Source: Trichaptum fuscoviolaceum (Eukaryota > Basidiomycota > Agaricomycetes > Hymenochaetales > Trichaptaceae). From it: a stretch of 64,000 bases of DNA. Positions 11,338-23,834 of this stretch are shown piece by piece. The position numbers and the translations under genes were made by a program. Where the stretch lies: contig CAJSYZ010000001.1 of assembly GCA_910574455.1 (NCBI GenBank), forward strand, positions 1,289,599-1,353,598, given 5' to 3'. How positions within the stretch are numbered: position 1 is the first letter of the stretch; each line of letters begins with the position of its first letter. The notes under the pieces are model-generated. The model did not search any database, had not been told where the DNA came from, and saw only the letters and a program-made list of their open reading frames with translations.

Positions 11338-12041
11338 TTAATCCATCCACATCTGGCTGGATCCCTGGCCATCACCTTCATCCTCATAGTGGCCATACGC
11401 CTCGTGGGGCATCGCAGCGACAGGGCTAACGTTCAACCTGAAGAGTTGTCAGTTTCTCCATCACAGCAAGTTCGCAATACTCACTGCATGTGGGAATCGG
11501 CAGGCGGCGCTGGAATGGCCAACTGTGGGCCATACATAGTAGGCACTACAGAAGGATAGGCCGCGTCAACCCATCCCTGTGGAGGTTATTTCAAGCAGCA
11601 GCAGCAAAGAAGAAGTCAAATGGTGATGGGCAGAAACGAACAAGCGTAAAGCACTTACGGCCAAATTACTGGGAGACGGAGACGGGGAGTTTGCCTTCGG
11701 TATGCAGTCTTTACGAGTCTTCTTACACCTCTTGCAGATCGGGCCACTAGGATCTATCTCGCACTGCATGTTGTGTATTAGGGGAAAGTGAAAGAGATTA
11801 AGTTGGGTTTTGAACTCGCCTTCAGCCTTTGGTCAGAGCATGGTTTGCAAGGGTTACTGTTCTTGCTTCTAGGAACTAGGCCTCGTGTCGTGCCCTCGAT
11901 CTGCGTGCCCGCGAATGACTGCAAGGCCTTCTTCAAAGCCTGCAATTCGGCTGGCTCGAATTTGTCAAGAAACTCTACGCAATGAAGCGCGAACTTGTTA
12001 AGAATGGCTTTATTGCTAGCCATGTCTTGCTCGCTGTTCAT
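11338..12041 (-). CDS. Short Zn(II)2Cys6 DNA-binding protein
   Basis: Four exons (12041-11820, 11763-11659, 11576-11485, 11437-11338) encode about 172 residues. A binuclear zinc cluster lies at about residues 66-95 with spacing CX2CX6CX8CX2CX6C, made of CKPCSDQRLKC and CKRCKKTRKDC. The cluster is split by an intron with a GC donor (AAG/GCGAGT), placed just before the third Cys. A helical N-terminal segment precedes it and a Ser/Pro tail follows. The protein is far shorter than most fungal Zn2Cys6 regulators and lacks the usual middle homology region, so it may bind DNA without a standard activation domain. Target genes are unknown. Confidence 0.78.
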
Positions 12042-14097
12042 GGTGAGATGGTAGAAGATAAGTGAATGAACTCAGAACTGTTCTGGTTACATTCCTGAAG
12101 AGCCTGCCGGTTTTTTGTAGCAAATCTCAACCTCATGACCCCGAGAACCTTTGGCGGCGCACAATGAACCTCCTCGGGACACCTCTGATGCACGTTCTGT
12201 GTTTTTACGAGTTCCCGGCTAAGGTTTGATGCAAAGCTCACCGAAGTAAGTATCTCTAACCCGCACGAACGGGTACACTCATGCGTATTCACCTTCAACA
12301 TATATTGCGCTCCAATTATCGTTTATTCCTTTCAAGAAGTGTATAGTCAGCCTACAAACGGGTAAGAGAGAGAAAATTTCTTGGTATCAGAACACTACAC
12401 TGATCAGTCACAGAAGTGAGCGTGGTGACATCTCAGATCTTTTCTCTTTTGGTCGAACTCGTCCTCAGCTGCAATTAGCCACTTGATGTAAACATCTACA
12501 TATAATAGGAAGGCACAAAGCGCCGTGAATTTCTTCACGCTGGCAGTCAATGTCGAACGATCGAAGTGCCCTTCCAGGTTTGGTCTGTTGCAACTCGTCT
12601 GCATGGTTGCCGCGGAAACCAATGGCACAGCATCTAATGAACCCATCTTGTTTTATTTCATCCAGATGAGCATTGACCGCCTTGAGCAAACGCTATGCAG
12701 TCCCGAGAGGGAGCTCAACGCATTGGCACGGATGCTATGTAAATGCCGACAGCTATGTAACACTCATTATATGCGAGGATGCATTAACTAACCACCTCCT
12801 TTGCCCTACAGGCGCACAGAAACTGATAGAGGAATCAGCGCAGGTATGTACATTCCTCAGGCACTGCTTCTAATCAACCCGGCCTATGGATGCCTATCAA
12901 GCTATAGATCCGCAGGTCCAAGGGCTCCCTGTCTTCAAAGAACATGTATGTATATGATCAATGTGCAGAGGCGCTCGTTTATCTACGCTTCGCCATCATC
13001 GGCGGAAGGGTTGACAGAAGAAAATCCATCTAGGGTACCCAAATATTGACTCCGAGCCAGCGACCTGCTTCCATGCAAGAGGCGCTGGACTTTGCTAAGA
13101 TGTTGCCATGAAATCCCATGATCGGCTTGGATAGCGTACACGCTCCAAATGCATTTGGGATGCACCCTAGAAGGGTCTCTCGGCGACTCGCTTTTCCTCT
13201 CGCCGAGTGAGATAGGTTCGTTTTCGTTTTATATCCCTAGTGGACTATTTTATCTTATTCGACCCAGATTCTAGGGGCGCAATTGATGAGTGTGACGCAA
13301 GGGAATAAGGCCGCGTTGCTATAGGTTACTACGTCCACGCATCAGTAGACCAAGAGTAAATATCTTCTCGAAGTTCGCTCCTCGGCCTATGCATGGGTAT
13401 CTGGGAGACCTGAAACATCAACCATGAACTTGAGTTGAACTTCGAGACCCACATATCATGTGGCAAGGGCGATCGACACCACGGCTGATCGATCGACATT
13501 GGTGCCAGTGACTATTATGCGCGTAGCTAGAAGCTGGTATAGAGTTTAAAGGCTCGTGCTCGAGTTTCAGGATCTGTCTCCTCGTGAAATTCTTAGAATC
13601 AAAGGTCGTTCATTTACCTCGCAGTGTCGGATGATGCCACGGTAGGCCAATCATCCATGAGATCGCTCTTGGGCCAGTGGATTGCTGCATTAATTCTTCA
13701 TCTAACTTCGTGTCCTAGGATCTCGGCTAGTCTAGAGAAAGAAGGCATCGTTAATGAATCGTGATCGCCGTTTTGAACGCTCGCTTCCATCTAGCCGGGA
13801 TAGCGGCAACAATTTGATCTTAATCACTCGCCTGATAACTAGGAAGATTGGAGAGTGCTTAGAGCGGGAGATCGCCGTCGTCTATTCACAGAAAAGTGAA
13901 ATGAAATGAAATGTTCGAAGATGATACATGGTACTTATGAATCTTCTTCTAATATAAACTACATAGTTACTTCGGTAATTCTAAACGACACATTACTCTG
14001 ATAAGGTCCAAGGAAGTCCATGGGTGCAACTAATAAGGATACTTCATGAGGTGTCCGAGACATGAAACAGAAAGATGCTAAACGTCAATAAAACGAA
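12042..14097. other. Gene-poor 2 kb stretch
   Basis: This holds the upstream region of the short Zn2Cys6 gene and the 3' flank of the next one. Short reading frames at 12404-12873 overlap on both strands without any recognisable domain or good splice structure. The 13.2-14.0 kb part shows frequent stops in all frames. I support no gene here. Confidence 0.4.
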
Positions 14098-15263
14098 TCA
14101 CCACGTGTGACTCCGATAAGTACTAGTGGTATTATTGACGTTGGACGGCATTTGTGTGTAACTTGTTTGCAATGACATTGACGCCTCGGAAGAAGACATC
14201 GATACTGCGTTCATTTCGCAGTTCATCAGCAACGCACTTAATTCGTAAGGCGTGCTGCACACGTGGCAAACGAGATTCTTCAGATCGTAGATGCTGCATG
14301 GAGTAGGCACAAGAGATTAGACACCGAAGCCGGGGAGTACGTGAGTATTCGAACTAACCTGATAAACGGTCCCTGTGGGTATTGTGAGACCACTACACTG
14401 GGCGGGAGTACGTGACTTTCATATAGGTTCGCGTTTGGATGGAGCTCCGTTGTCGTGGGTGGACTCCAGCATTGTGTCTGCAGAGACCGGGTGCATCCGA
14501 AGGATGTCTCAGGATCGTATTCAAGGTTCCCGGCGGTAAGGGTTGTATGAGCAGGAATAGGAGATCCAGTGGATGAGGGATATGATGGGCTGACTGAACG
14601 GGAGGATCTATCATCGCCCTGAGAAATAGCATCGGATTGATCAATATATTGCATATCTTAGCTTGTACATTACGAAAATACTCACCTCCTGCGGAGATAG
14701 ACTGCCACTCACGCTCTGTTTTCGTCTCGTCCATGATATGTGCGGCGGACACTCCTGAAGACCATGATTCTTACAGCGTTCGCAAAGGTGTGGCGACGTT
14801 GAGATTATTTTGCACTAAATAATCAGTCGTGAGCACATGAGAGTACCAGTTCAATTGGTGACGCCCGTACCTTTCGTTTACTACTGGAACAATTTGCGCA
14901 AGGTCGGCGATTACGGTCAATAGTTTTCTTCCGAATTATTGAGTGCTGGAAAGGCGAGGCTCCCCGGTGTGAAATTTCGGAATCGAAGGTATTCGCATTT
15001 TGAGCTTCACCCATGCTCATACGGGAATCTAAACCTTGCGGAGAAGGCGTGTTGGATGGGGATGCCATACTGTGAGGCGAGGCAGTGTCAGGTGTGTACA
15101 TCATCTGTGTGGCTGGAGATGACTGAGCAAAGGAGTCTTCTGGCTGTAGAGTCGCGTAATTCCATGCATCTGCGAAGGCTGAATTCTGTTCGCCATAGTA
15201 TGCTGGTACTGGTGGCGCGTAGGGGATGTGCGATGTAGTAGAGCTGGAGCTGACAGGGTCCAT
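14098..15263 (-). CDS. Zn(II)2Cys6 transcription-factor-like protein
   Basis: Four exons (15263-14871, 14814-14686, 14618-14359, 14293-14098) encode about 325 residues. After a Ser/Pro/Gln-rich N-terminus a zinc cluster runs CANCSSSKRKC then CERCKNHGLQEC, spacing CX2CX6CX9CX2CX6C, at about residues 121-150. An intron interrupts the cluster just before the third Cys, the same place as in the neighbouring short protein. The rest is low-complexity Ser/Thr/Pro sequence ending in a CHVC-containing segment. The family binds CGG-type DNA sites in the nucleus. No fungal-specific transcription-factor domain is seen. The regulated pathway is unknown. Confidence 0.8.
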
Positions 15264-16351
15264 GGTTGAAAGTGGCGGAGCGCCTTGCTCTTAAGCTTAA
15301 TAACTGCTGGCGATGGGACGGTAAACTGAGTTGTCGTCATGGGAGTAGAGTACGTTTTGTAGTACCCTCCAAGGCTGTCCGTCTAAGATGACCATGTCCG
15401 AGCTAACCGACCATAAAGCACGATCCTGACGCTTCTTGATCTCCTCCCTCTGACGGATCGCGGGTCGATCAAATACAGCGTCACTCACCCGCCGGCACAA
15501 AAGAGCAGCAGATTGGCCATGGCTAATGCTTGGTTGTCGGGGAAGCCGGACAAGGGCACTGCGAGGTACGGCAGGACGAATTCGATTTTGATGAAGGGAT
15601 GTGCATCCGGGTCATTGAGAACAGATCACCTGTACTTTGTGTCATTAGAATCTATGTGTCGGTGTTCCCGGAGGGGAAGAATCTCCTGCAGGTGAGGCAA
15701 TGCAGCGAAGCGGGAGCCCGATTGGGGTTTGAAGCTGCGAGCCAGGTCTGAGAGCGGCTTCAACTACACTGCGTGCTGACCAGATCTAGTCAAGTTCGTC
15801 CAACAAGCATGTATTTTTGAAAAGGCGGTGCGTCAAAATGCGGTGCGCCATCCCCACGAAATGTTTACATCACGCAGTTCTGTTTATATTTGCGATCTTG
15901 CATAGCCTTGCACGGCCTTGAGTGAGATAGACAGAAATAATAACTGGTACTTCTCAGTTGAGTGTGCAAATTCATAGACCAGAAACGTGAAATTGTAGTC
16001 GAAGATGATGGAAGTAGAAAGGAGACCAGTACTGTTACAGAAGTGGTCGAGGAGGGACAAACAAGTTATCTGTCGAACAAACAATGCCTCACAGAAAACT
16101 TAGATAGCACTGGCACAGCATGATGACAAATGCGGCATCTCATATATTTGCCAGGACCCGGAGGTAAAGCATAATAGCAAAGTCAAACTACTGTTACAGC
16201 ATTATAGTACAACGATGCAAGAGGACGAGAAACACGAGCTGATCTAGCTGCATAGAACAGGCGTTCCCGGACAGGCAAGATGTTACTTCATGAGAAGATC
16301 AAATGCGCAGTCCATATAATTTATTATTGTCGTAAGAGTATATCGTCATCA
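15264..16351. other. Intergenic region between the Zn2Cys6 gene and CDC73
   Basis: About 1.1 kb holding the promoter of the minus-strand Zn2Cys6 gene and the 3' flank of CDC73. Reading frames near 15.5-15.75 kb on the plus strand show no domain and lack convincing splice sites. Nothing else is supported. Confidence 0.4.
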
Positions 16352-18038
16352 TCAAGATTTGACAAGCCATGGCTTGTTCGCGAGCGTCCATGTATCTAGA
16401 GTTTTCCAAAAGCTGGCAACAACTGATTTGTCGATATGCCGCTTACTTTGGTCAATCTAGTCGCATTCCAGGACGATCAGAACGGTTATCAGTTCAACAA
16501 AGGGTAGACGAGGCCGCACCTTCAGCTCCGTTACGTTCCAGTCCTTTATCTTGTTATTTGGAGGATCATTAGACCAGCTTATGTAGAACCCTTTCACTGT
16601 TTGTTACCAGGTCAACATCAGTCAGTCAGTCTTCAATGAACAATGGAGGGCGGCGATAGCTTCGGAAGCTACTGACCGTGATGGAATAGCGTGCGCGGTT
16701 CACTCCATTTGTATGGCTTGAATTGCCACGCCTGACCAGTCGTTAAGACTGCAATGACCCGGTCCCACGCATCGTTCCCAAACTTGGATAGAGCCTCGAC
16801 GCTATCCACAACAAAGTAGCGCGCTTGTATTTGTCGCTCGAAGCCCGTCGAGTCGATGTGCGTCCGTGTACGGTATATAGCAACCACATCTTCAGCCCGC
16901 GCGTTGCCTTCCGCTGCGGCGCGATTGCGGGCCTCTGTGGGTCCCTCAAAACTGAGAAAATTTTCAACATGCTAGAAGAAAAGCAAATTAATAGCCACGA
17001 CGCACACTGAGTCTTGCAAGAAGCGCTTCACATTGTACATTGTGATGAGTGACGTAGGAGATGATGATATGACGATAATAGGGAACATGTTGCCTGGGCT
17101 TTCAATGTCAATGATGCGCCGACACACCAGTAGGTAGACACTCACGGGCCTTCCGGGCCTGCGCTTTCGCGTCTAAGCTGAAATTGAGAAAGAGCACGGT
17201 TTGTGGATGCAGACTCTCTACACACCTAGTTTGGGCACCGCTGCGGGTTGAGATGCAGCTCCTGATTTTGAAAGCTCCTTGAGCTTCTTCATCTTGTCCG
17301 CATAGATCAGCCTAACATTGCTGAAGTTCTAAATTGCTAGCTTTAGCACACATGAATCGAACAAGCCGCTTCGTGAACGTACGTTCGCCTTAGTGCCTCT
17401 TAGCACCACGTTTCTATTCGAGAGCTCTATCTCATTTAGCTTGATCTTCTTGACAGCATCAGCATCTGCTGTATCGACGACGTAACGGCGCTTCGAAGGA
17501 GAGCTTGTCGAAGCGCCTGCTTGTCCAGGTGTCGTAGGCAGTGTAGTACTTTGCGATGGAGGTGTGCCTGGCGGTGTTGTGGTATCCGCTGCGCACATTG
17601 ATCATTATGATTGTTGAACAATATCAGGTGATATAACTCACATTGTAAAGGCACAATTCTGTCATGGTGGGCCGTCCTATTCTCGAGCCAGTCCACTACT
17701 CCTTTTCGCTCAGTAACACTCACAAACCCAGCCAACAACCCGTTTTCTCGCGCCTGTTTCATGTACTCCGCACCCGAGGCGTCTTTGAGAAGCCATGCTA
17801 GGTATACTGCATCAAGCGGAAAGAAATCACTTGGGTGTGCTTGCGGGTCTGTCGACGACGCGGTAGCTTTCCGAAGACGAGTTGGTGTTGATTTTGGTAA
17901 GGAGAGAGACGGCGAAAAGACCAGATGAGTTGCAGATGATAACGTTGAGCACGAGCCACTGTCATTCTTGTATGTGATTTTTGCCTTTGACCGGATGGCT
18001 TGCTTGAGCGAATTCAGTGGGTCTGCTGTTGAGATCAT
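16352..18038 (-). CDS. CDC73: Paf1 complex subunit Cdc73 (parafibromin homolog)
   Basis: Eight exons (18038-17642, 17588-17383, 17328-17226, 17172-17146, 17093-17008, 16971-16677, 16596-16520, 16456-16352) give about 431 residues in one continuous frame. The N-terminus DPLNSLKQAIRSK and FFPLDAVYLAWLLKDA matches fungal Cdc73. The C-terminal Ras-like domain is clear: FPIIVISSSPTSLITMYNV, DRVIAVLTTGQAWQFKPY, VKGFYISWSNDPP, DWNVTELK and ASFWKTLDTW. Cdc73 joins Paf1, Ctr9, Leo1 and Rtf1 on elongating RNA polymerase II and links transcription to histone modification. One internal exon is only 27 nt. Confidence 0.93.
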
Positions 18039-18542
18039 TGTAGCGATGGACAAGCCGTCTATATTCGGGACGATAGGAAGGGACAGAACTAATGAGAGTT
18101 TGTAGTAGTACATACAGTATATATATATCACTTTTAAGATCCTTCGCATCGGTACAATGGCTTAGTGGCTGTAGTGGTCCTAATTCGGGAATGCGAGGCG
18201 GTATCTTCCAGCGAGTTTCCTCTACGTGCGCTGGGTTCAAGACTGTCCCCTCCAGAAAACTTGGACACTATCGTTTATCGCGACGGAAGTCGTGAATAAA
18301 TATAGAATAATATGTTGATGACAGGCCAGGGAAGCAATTCTGCAACCTGCTCAGCAGTCCGAGTTAGTCTTCGGAGATCAGGGCAAGTCGTCAGTTCGCG
18401 CGAGAGGCCGTGCTGTTCGCAAACCTTTTTGTTCGAGTTATGAAACTTTAAATTTTAAACACTGTATTCTCTTCTTATGCGAAATCAAACAAAATCAAAT
18501 TACTTTGTAAGTACTGATTTCACCTGTTTTCAATAGATATGT
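18039..18542. other. Promoter of CDC73 and 3' flank of the GH31 gene
   Basis: A 504 bp spacer on the minus-strand side. It has a short alternating TA run near 18117-18126. A weak tRNA-like A-box/B-box pair was examined and rejected. No gene is seen. Confidence 0.4.
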
Positions 18543-21500
18543 TCAATGAAGTAAGATTTCAAGAGGGCGAGTGAACTTCACTCCAACACTGATTTTAAAG
18601 ACCTTGTTATCTGCATCATATTGAGACGCCTCCGCTGTCACGCCACTGCCATTGATTTCCAATGAGCTCGGAGGGTTTGTAACACCAAGAACACTGATGC
18701 TTGATATGCTGACCCCGGTATCGTGAGTAAAGCTACCGTTCACAGTGAACTTCTTTCCCGTATATTCCATCGTAACTTCCGTAGAGTTTTGTGGTGTGAT
18801 AGAGACACCGTCGTCCATGTACAATGACCCTGACGCGGTACCATCAAGACCCGGGGCGATAACAAACTCAAAGTCTTTCGTGCGCAACTCTTTAGTCGTC
18901 ATAGCTCCTTCGACTCGGAGCGGGAGAATCGAACCACCACGGATGTGCACCGGAATGGATATGAGGTTCACGTTTTGAAGAGTGATGTTTGCACCATGGC
19001 CTTGTATCGGCTCGAACGTTTCGAAATCGTAGAAGATATCATTCGGGAGATAAATTTCTACGGACGTTGCATTCTCCTCAGTCACCGGCGAGACGAGTAT
19101 CGAGTCACCGAAAAGGAACTGAAGGTCGATCCCGAATGTATTGACGTCCTTCGGGTACTTGAAGAAGAGCGGATTAAGGACTGGTGTTCCGTCGATGTGT
19201 GCCCGATGGAAGGCGGTGTAAATGTAATCGAGAAGTCGATATCGCATGTCCAAAGCGTTCTTCGCTGCTTGTGTGACAGTTGGCCATAAGTAGAACTCCT
19301 GGCTTGAAGATGTATCGCTATTATGCTTTTTATAACCAAATCAGGCAAATCGATAAGCACACTGCATTTTGATCTCAACGAAAACGGGTTCACATACATT
19401 GCGCATAAATGGATAGAAAGCACCAAGCATTGCCCATCGTGCACAAAGATTCTCCGTTGTGTTCGCAGCTAATTGAGGTGAAATAAAGTCAATGCGCTGC
19501 ATTTGCAAGTCACCGGATATCACGCACCATATCCACAAATATCACTCCCGACCATCGGGATTTGATAAATAGACGCCATACCAAGCATACCAGCGATAGA
19601 GAATCGATAATGCTCCCAGAGACTCATGTTGTCACCGAGCCATTTCCCAACATGTTTACCAGCACCGGCAAAAGTAGATCGCGTGATGACGAGTGGGCGG
19701 AGACCAGGTCGGCGGTTGATCATTGCGTTTCTGGTTGCAGTAGACATCATTGTCCCGAAGAGATTGTCTGAGGTCCTTGTCAGCTTGCAAAGAAAGCACA
19801 ATAGTAGAGTTATACGCACGTGTGTCATACATCAACAGTCCGTTGGCATGAGTTATGTTGACCTGTCAAAATTATATTCGACCCACCAACTTTATCAAAG
19901 AAATAGTTACACACGTAAGCGGTTCTATCAGAGAGTTCTGGCAAAGCATTGTTAATCGCGTACGGCGGATTCATGATATCGTCCCCAGCGTGCTGGCGCT
20001 TAACAATGGCCGAACTCTTCGTCAGGTTGATGCTTTGGCCAAAGATGGGTGTGTTCGGATCAGGTGGTAACGTAGTTCTATTGGGAGGCATCGCTTGCTC
20101 TCGAGCTGAGTCGAACGGGTCAGTGCAAGGATAGTCGCAAAACTGAAGAAATGTGTTAAATCTCGAATGAATATAAAACCCGACGAAGACGCTTACACTC
20201 GAAGGTTCATTCATGTCAATCCATGCGCCATCGATATCTATGCCAGATTCGGGGTTGAAGAACCTTGCATATTCATTGGTCCAGAACTCTTGGACGTTTG
20301 AAGAAAACCAGTCTTGATGAGTATGATAAATTAGTTCAAGAGGCGTTCAAGGCATGTAATATAGGCACTCTACCCGGAAAGACGGTAACCCCTTTTAGTA
20401 GACAGATGAGTAGGCACATTCAGTTTACTTAAAGAAGTAGCGTACCTGGCCAGACTACCCCCAGGTTCAAGCTGCCATTCTGATTCATCAAGAATACGTT
20501 CTGGGCCACGCCTCGATCAAATGTGCCATAGTTCTGGCCCGGTTGATATGCGACAGCAGGGTCCGTCATAAGAACTATATATCTCATTAGCAAGGTCGTA
20601 ACTGTGAAGTAGTGAAAGTACTGTGCCATATTGTTGGTTGTGACGATGCAGGTAATCCACAATCTCTCGCATTCTATCCGTTGGGAAATAATCCGGGTCA
20701 TTCGTGAATATCCAGCGCTTGAACATGTAGTCGATGTCAGTCCACATGGTCTCAAGCGGTATGCCGGCTTTGGAATAGTTCGTAATCACATCTGCTACAT
20801 TGACGAAATCTCGAAACAAGTACATTAGTACCAGATCGTACGCCAGAAGGCAGAGGACAAACGCATACCAGTATAGCCGTAACGACACTGGTGTAGGCCA
20901 AAAGACCAGTACGGCACCTCCGCAGGGGTACCAACGATCTCTGCATACTGCCTGGCAACCTCTGTTGGATCAGTCTCGCTGCCAGCCATAAAATAGAAGT
21001 CAAGAACCCCGCCGATAACGTTATACTCCAGGGTCGTTGTTCCAGCCTTCTCGGTATTATTGATTTTGATATCCATCCCGTTGGAGTTGAGCAAGAAGAC
21101 ACCATGTGTCCCCGTGAGACGATGCTCGAAATACACGGGGTGGTTCCCGTAAAGATTCGTCCCCGGTGGGACACCAAACGCATCGCGGGACCACATCGTG
21201 CGTGTGGTGTTGTATGTGGGCAGTCTGAATGGGTCTGTGTGCTCACCGAGCCCGACAACGACAGCATCCTCGGGCAGCGAGGTCTTCACGCGGAGGTACT
21301 GAGGCTCAAAAATGATAGGGTGAGATGCAGTGTTGAATAGGACCTCCTTGGAGCGCGTGCGATATATCGAGAAGGAGAACGGCGACTCCGTATAGTTGAA
21401 CTGAATCTGCCAGTTAGCCTTTGCCGCCGAAGATTGGAGAGAGGGCCGAGGTGTGATTGAATCTGGAACCTCATAACGTTTGGTCGAAGGATCTGTTATT

Positions 21501-21817
21501 TTTACGTGGATTCGAGACTCTGTTGTATACGATCTAGAATTGAGCGAACTCTATCAAATACTCATGTGAACAGGATACGTACGGGTCTCATAAGTGACCT
21601 GCAGGCTAAGCCTCTTGACATCCTCCCCAAACACGTTACATCCCTCGCCAGCCAGCACCAGATTCGCCGTAAGACTGTTCGCCGACGTCGCCACGTTAGT
21701 TGCCTCGTAGCCAGGACAAGCATCAAGAACCGTTGGGTCGACTGTGGTGCCAGACTGTGCTGTAGAGTAGGTTGTCAGGATCGCAAGGCCGATCAAGGCG
21801 GTCAAAGCAAGTCCCAT
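18543..21817 (-). CDS. Secreted GH31 alpha-glucosidase
   Basis: Eleven exons (21817-21579, 21533-20869, 20809-20627, 20574-20446, 20391-20374, 20312-20197, 20142-19915, 19862-19820, 19767-19528, 19468-19398, 19325-18543) join to about 904 residues. The N-terminus [20 protein letters not shown] is a signal peptide. Family landmarks are [22 protein letters not shown], the nucleophile block [26 protein letters not shown] and GSDICGYG. The C-terminal beta domains include PLFFKYP and [10 protein letters not shown]. The enzyme should release glucose from maltose-type alpha-glucosides outside the cell. Exon 5 is only 18 nt, and intron 3 uses a GC donor (TATG/GCACAG). No frame break is found. Confidence 0.93.
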
Positions 21818-22429
21818 CTTCTTCAAGAGCCCCTTACGATGGCGAAGTTCTCCAAGACCCTCGCTGTCTTCGCCGACATTGAGCACCTCATATTTATACC
21901 CTGTACTACGGATCCGAAGCCTCCGGTACATCGCTTCGCTTCCTTGCTTCGTTGCTTCTTCACCACAGCATACTACGTGCTTTCTTGATGCTTTGTTCTA
22001 TCAGAAGACCCGCTGATCAGTTCAACCCTGATTGAAGGGCGCCGCGAAGCAAATATGGGTGTAAGAAGCAGAAGAAGCGTTTAACATAATTCGAGCACAT
22101 CGCGGTTAATGGTCAGGTGGCAGGAGCTCTACGCGTCATGCGCGCTTGTTTACGACGACCACGGCCAAGTACGCCGACGACGAGCGCAGCCCTTGCTCTT
22201 GCTCTAACCACCTCCCACCGACATCCAGCGTCGCAGGTGCTTCATGTGCACCGGTAATACCAGAGGGAATTTCACGCGGCTGGACAAGTGCCTGGTACTA
22301 AGATGGGTTAACACGCCGAGATCTGCGCCGGGACAAGGATGGCAGTGGTATGCAGACTTTTTCTTCCCCGACTATCACGAGTCCTAGACGCTTTGAATAT
22401 TCGTCTTTAACTTCATTATCCCTCTAGAC
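21818..22429. promoter_or_regulatory. Divergent promoter region (GH31 / dioxygenase)
   Basis: A 612 bp interval between two divergent start codons, so both promoters must lie here. I can name no specific factor site with confidence. Confidence 0.5.
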
Positions 22430-23737
22430 ATGATGCACCTCGCCTCCCGCGCTTTTCGCAAATTTCGTGTTGTAGAACTCGCAAAGACTCGACGTTATTT
22501 CTCTAGCATCGATATTAAAGAGGATTCTGTCTCGATTTCCTCCCTTTCCGCCTCCTATCCCTTCGTTTGGCTCCGCGACTCGTGTCAGTGTGCGTCCTGC
22601 ATCCATCCGACCACCCGACAGAAACTACACAGGTCTTCTGACATCCCCCTTTCAATCAAACCCGCCGACCAAGAAGGTAGCATACAAGCAATCGCTAGCC
22701 CGGAGGGCTTAAAGGTCGAGTGGTCTGCTCAAGTAGAAGGCGGGAAGACGCATCAGTCGTTTTATCCTGCTGAATTCCTCAGGAGGCATTCGTCGCCCTC
22801 AAGGCTGTCTAATTTCCATCGAGACGTGGCAGCTCACCCGTGGACAGCTGAGCGATTCAGCAACCTTACTAAGGACGAACTTCTCATCCCATATGATGAC
22901 CTATCTGATCGGAAGGTACTCTCAGCAGTCTATACACAGCTTCTCCGCGATGGCTTGGTGTTCCTCAAGGACGTACCTACCTCAGAGACGTCGAACGAGA
23001 CATGCGAGCTCCGTACCCTCGCAGGAGAGCTCGGGGATATTCGGAGGACATTCTATGGAGAAACCTGGGACGTTCGGAATGTGCGTAATAGCAAGAATAT
23101 TGCATATACAAACCTCAATCTTGGGCTCCATATGGATCTTTTGTATGTATTTATCGAGTGTCACCAATGTGTACGATGCTCAGTCAATTCCAGGTATTTC
23201 AAAGAGCCTCCTCGATATCAAATCTTACACTGTCTGAGGAATCGTGTAATCGGCGGTCAATCGATATTTGTTGATGCGATGCAGGCGGCATTGCAGCTCT
23301 ATCATTCGTCCCCCAATGATTTCGCACTTTTGGCCACCACTCCCGTGAAATTCCAATATGTGAACGATGGGCATCATCTGCATTGCTCCCATCCAACCTT
23401 CCAGTTAGAGAGAACCGAGGGCAGCTCCTTCATAATCAACAGTATCAACTACTCTCCTCCCTTCCAGGGTCCGCTTGCTCTCTCTACGCCGCCTGAGTTC
23501 TATCAAGCCCTTGAGCGGTACACTCAACTTTTGGAAGATCCGGACAATGGCTTTAGCTACTTGCTCCGGGAAGGTGATGCAGTGATATTTGATAACAGAC
23601 GCGTTTTACACGGGCGAACGGCTTTCTCGGAGCATGAAGGTGTACATGCAGAGGAGGGGAGCACCAGTCGCTGGCTAAAGGGCTGCTACCTAGAGGAGGA
23701 ACCGGTACTTGATAAAATGCGGATGCTGGGGATTTAG
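22430..23737 (+). CDS. Gamma-butyrobetaine dioxygenase-type 2-oxoglutarate/Fe(II) oxygenase
   Basis: Two exons (22430-23142, 23194-23737) give about 418 residues. The intron is divisible by three and stays open, so a single-exon reading is also possible, but GT/AG ends and family alignment (LHMDLL joined to YFKEPP) favour removal. The N-terminus is Arg-rich, like a mitochondrial presequence. A small zinc-binding N-domain is visible (WLRDSCQCASCIHPTTRQK). The TauD/BBOX core has the iron ligands HMD and a distal His in RVLHGR. Relatives hydroxylate gamma-butyrobetaine or trimethyllysine in carnitine synthesis. Which substrate applies here is not decidable by eye. Confidence 0.88.
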   Translation: MMHLASRAFRKFRVVELAKTRRYFSSIDIKEDSVSISSLSASYPFVWLRDSCQCASCIHPTTRQKLHRSSDIPLSIKPADQEGSIQAIASPEGLKVEWSAQVEGGKTHQSFYPAEFLRRHSSPSRLSNFHRDVAAHPWTAERFSNLTKDELLIPYDDLSDRKVLSAVYTQLLRDGLVFLKDVPTSETSNETCELRTLAGELGDIRRTFYGETWDVRNVRNSKNIAYTNLNLGLHMDLLYVFIECHQCVRCSVNSRYFKEPPRYQILHCLRNRVIGGQSIFVDAMQAALQLYHSSPNDFALLATTPVKFQYVNDGHHLHCSHPTFQLERTEGSSFIINSINYSPPFQGPLALSTPPEFYQALERYTQLLEDPDNGFSYLLREGDAVIFDNRRVLHGRTAFSEHEGVHAEEGSTSRWLKGCYLEEEPVLDKMRMLGI

Positions 23738-23834
23738 ATTCATAAAATGTACGTCCCATCAGCACGTGAATGATGTGTGCATACTTATACACATTACACG
23801 GAAACTAGAATGTGCTAAATATATAGCAGCTCTA

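Noticed and set aside
13580..13630. String GTGAAATTCTTAGAATC similar to part of 18S rRNA
   Set aside because: Only a short match; flanking sequence does not follow the rRNA.
18140..18250. Possible tRNA: A-box-like TGGCTTAGTGG and B-box-like GGTTCAAGACT
   Set aside because: Acceptor and T stems do not pair well and no anticodon arm could be drawn.
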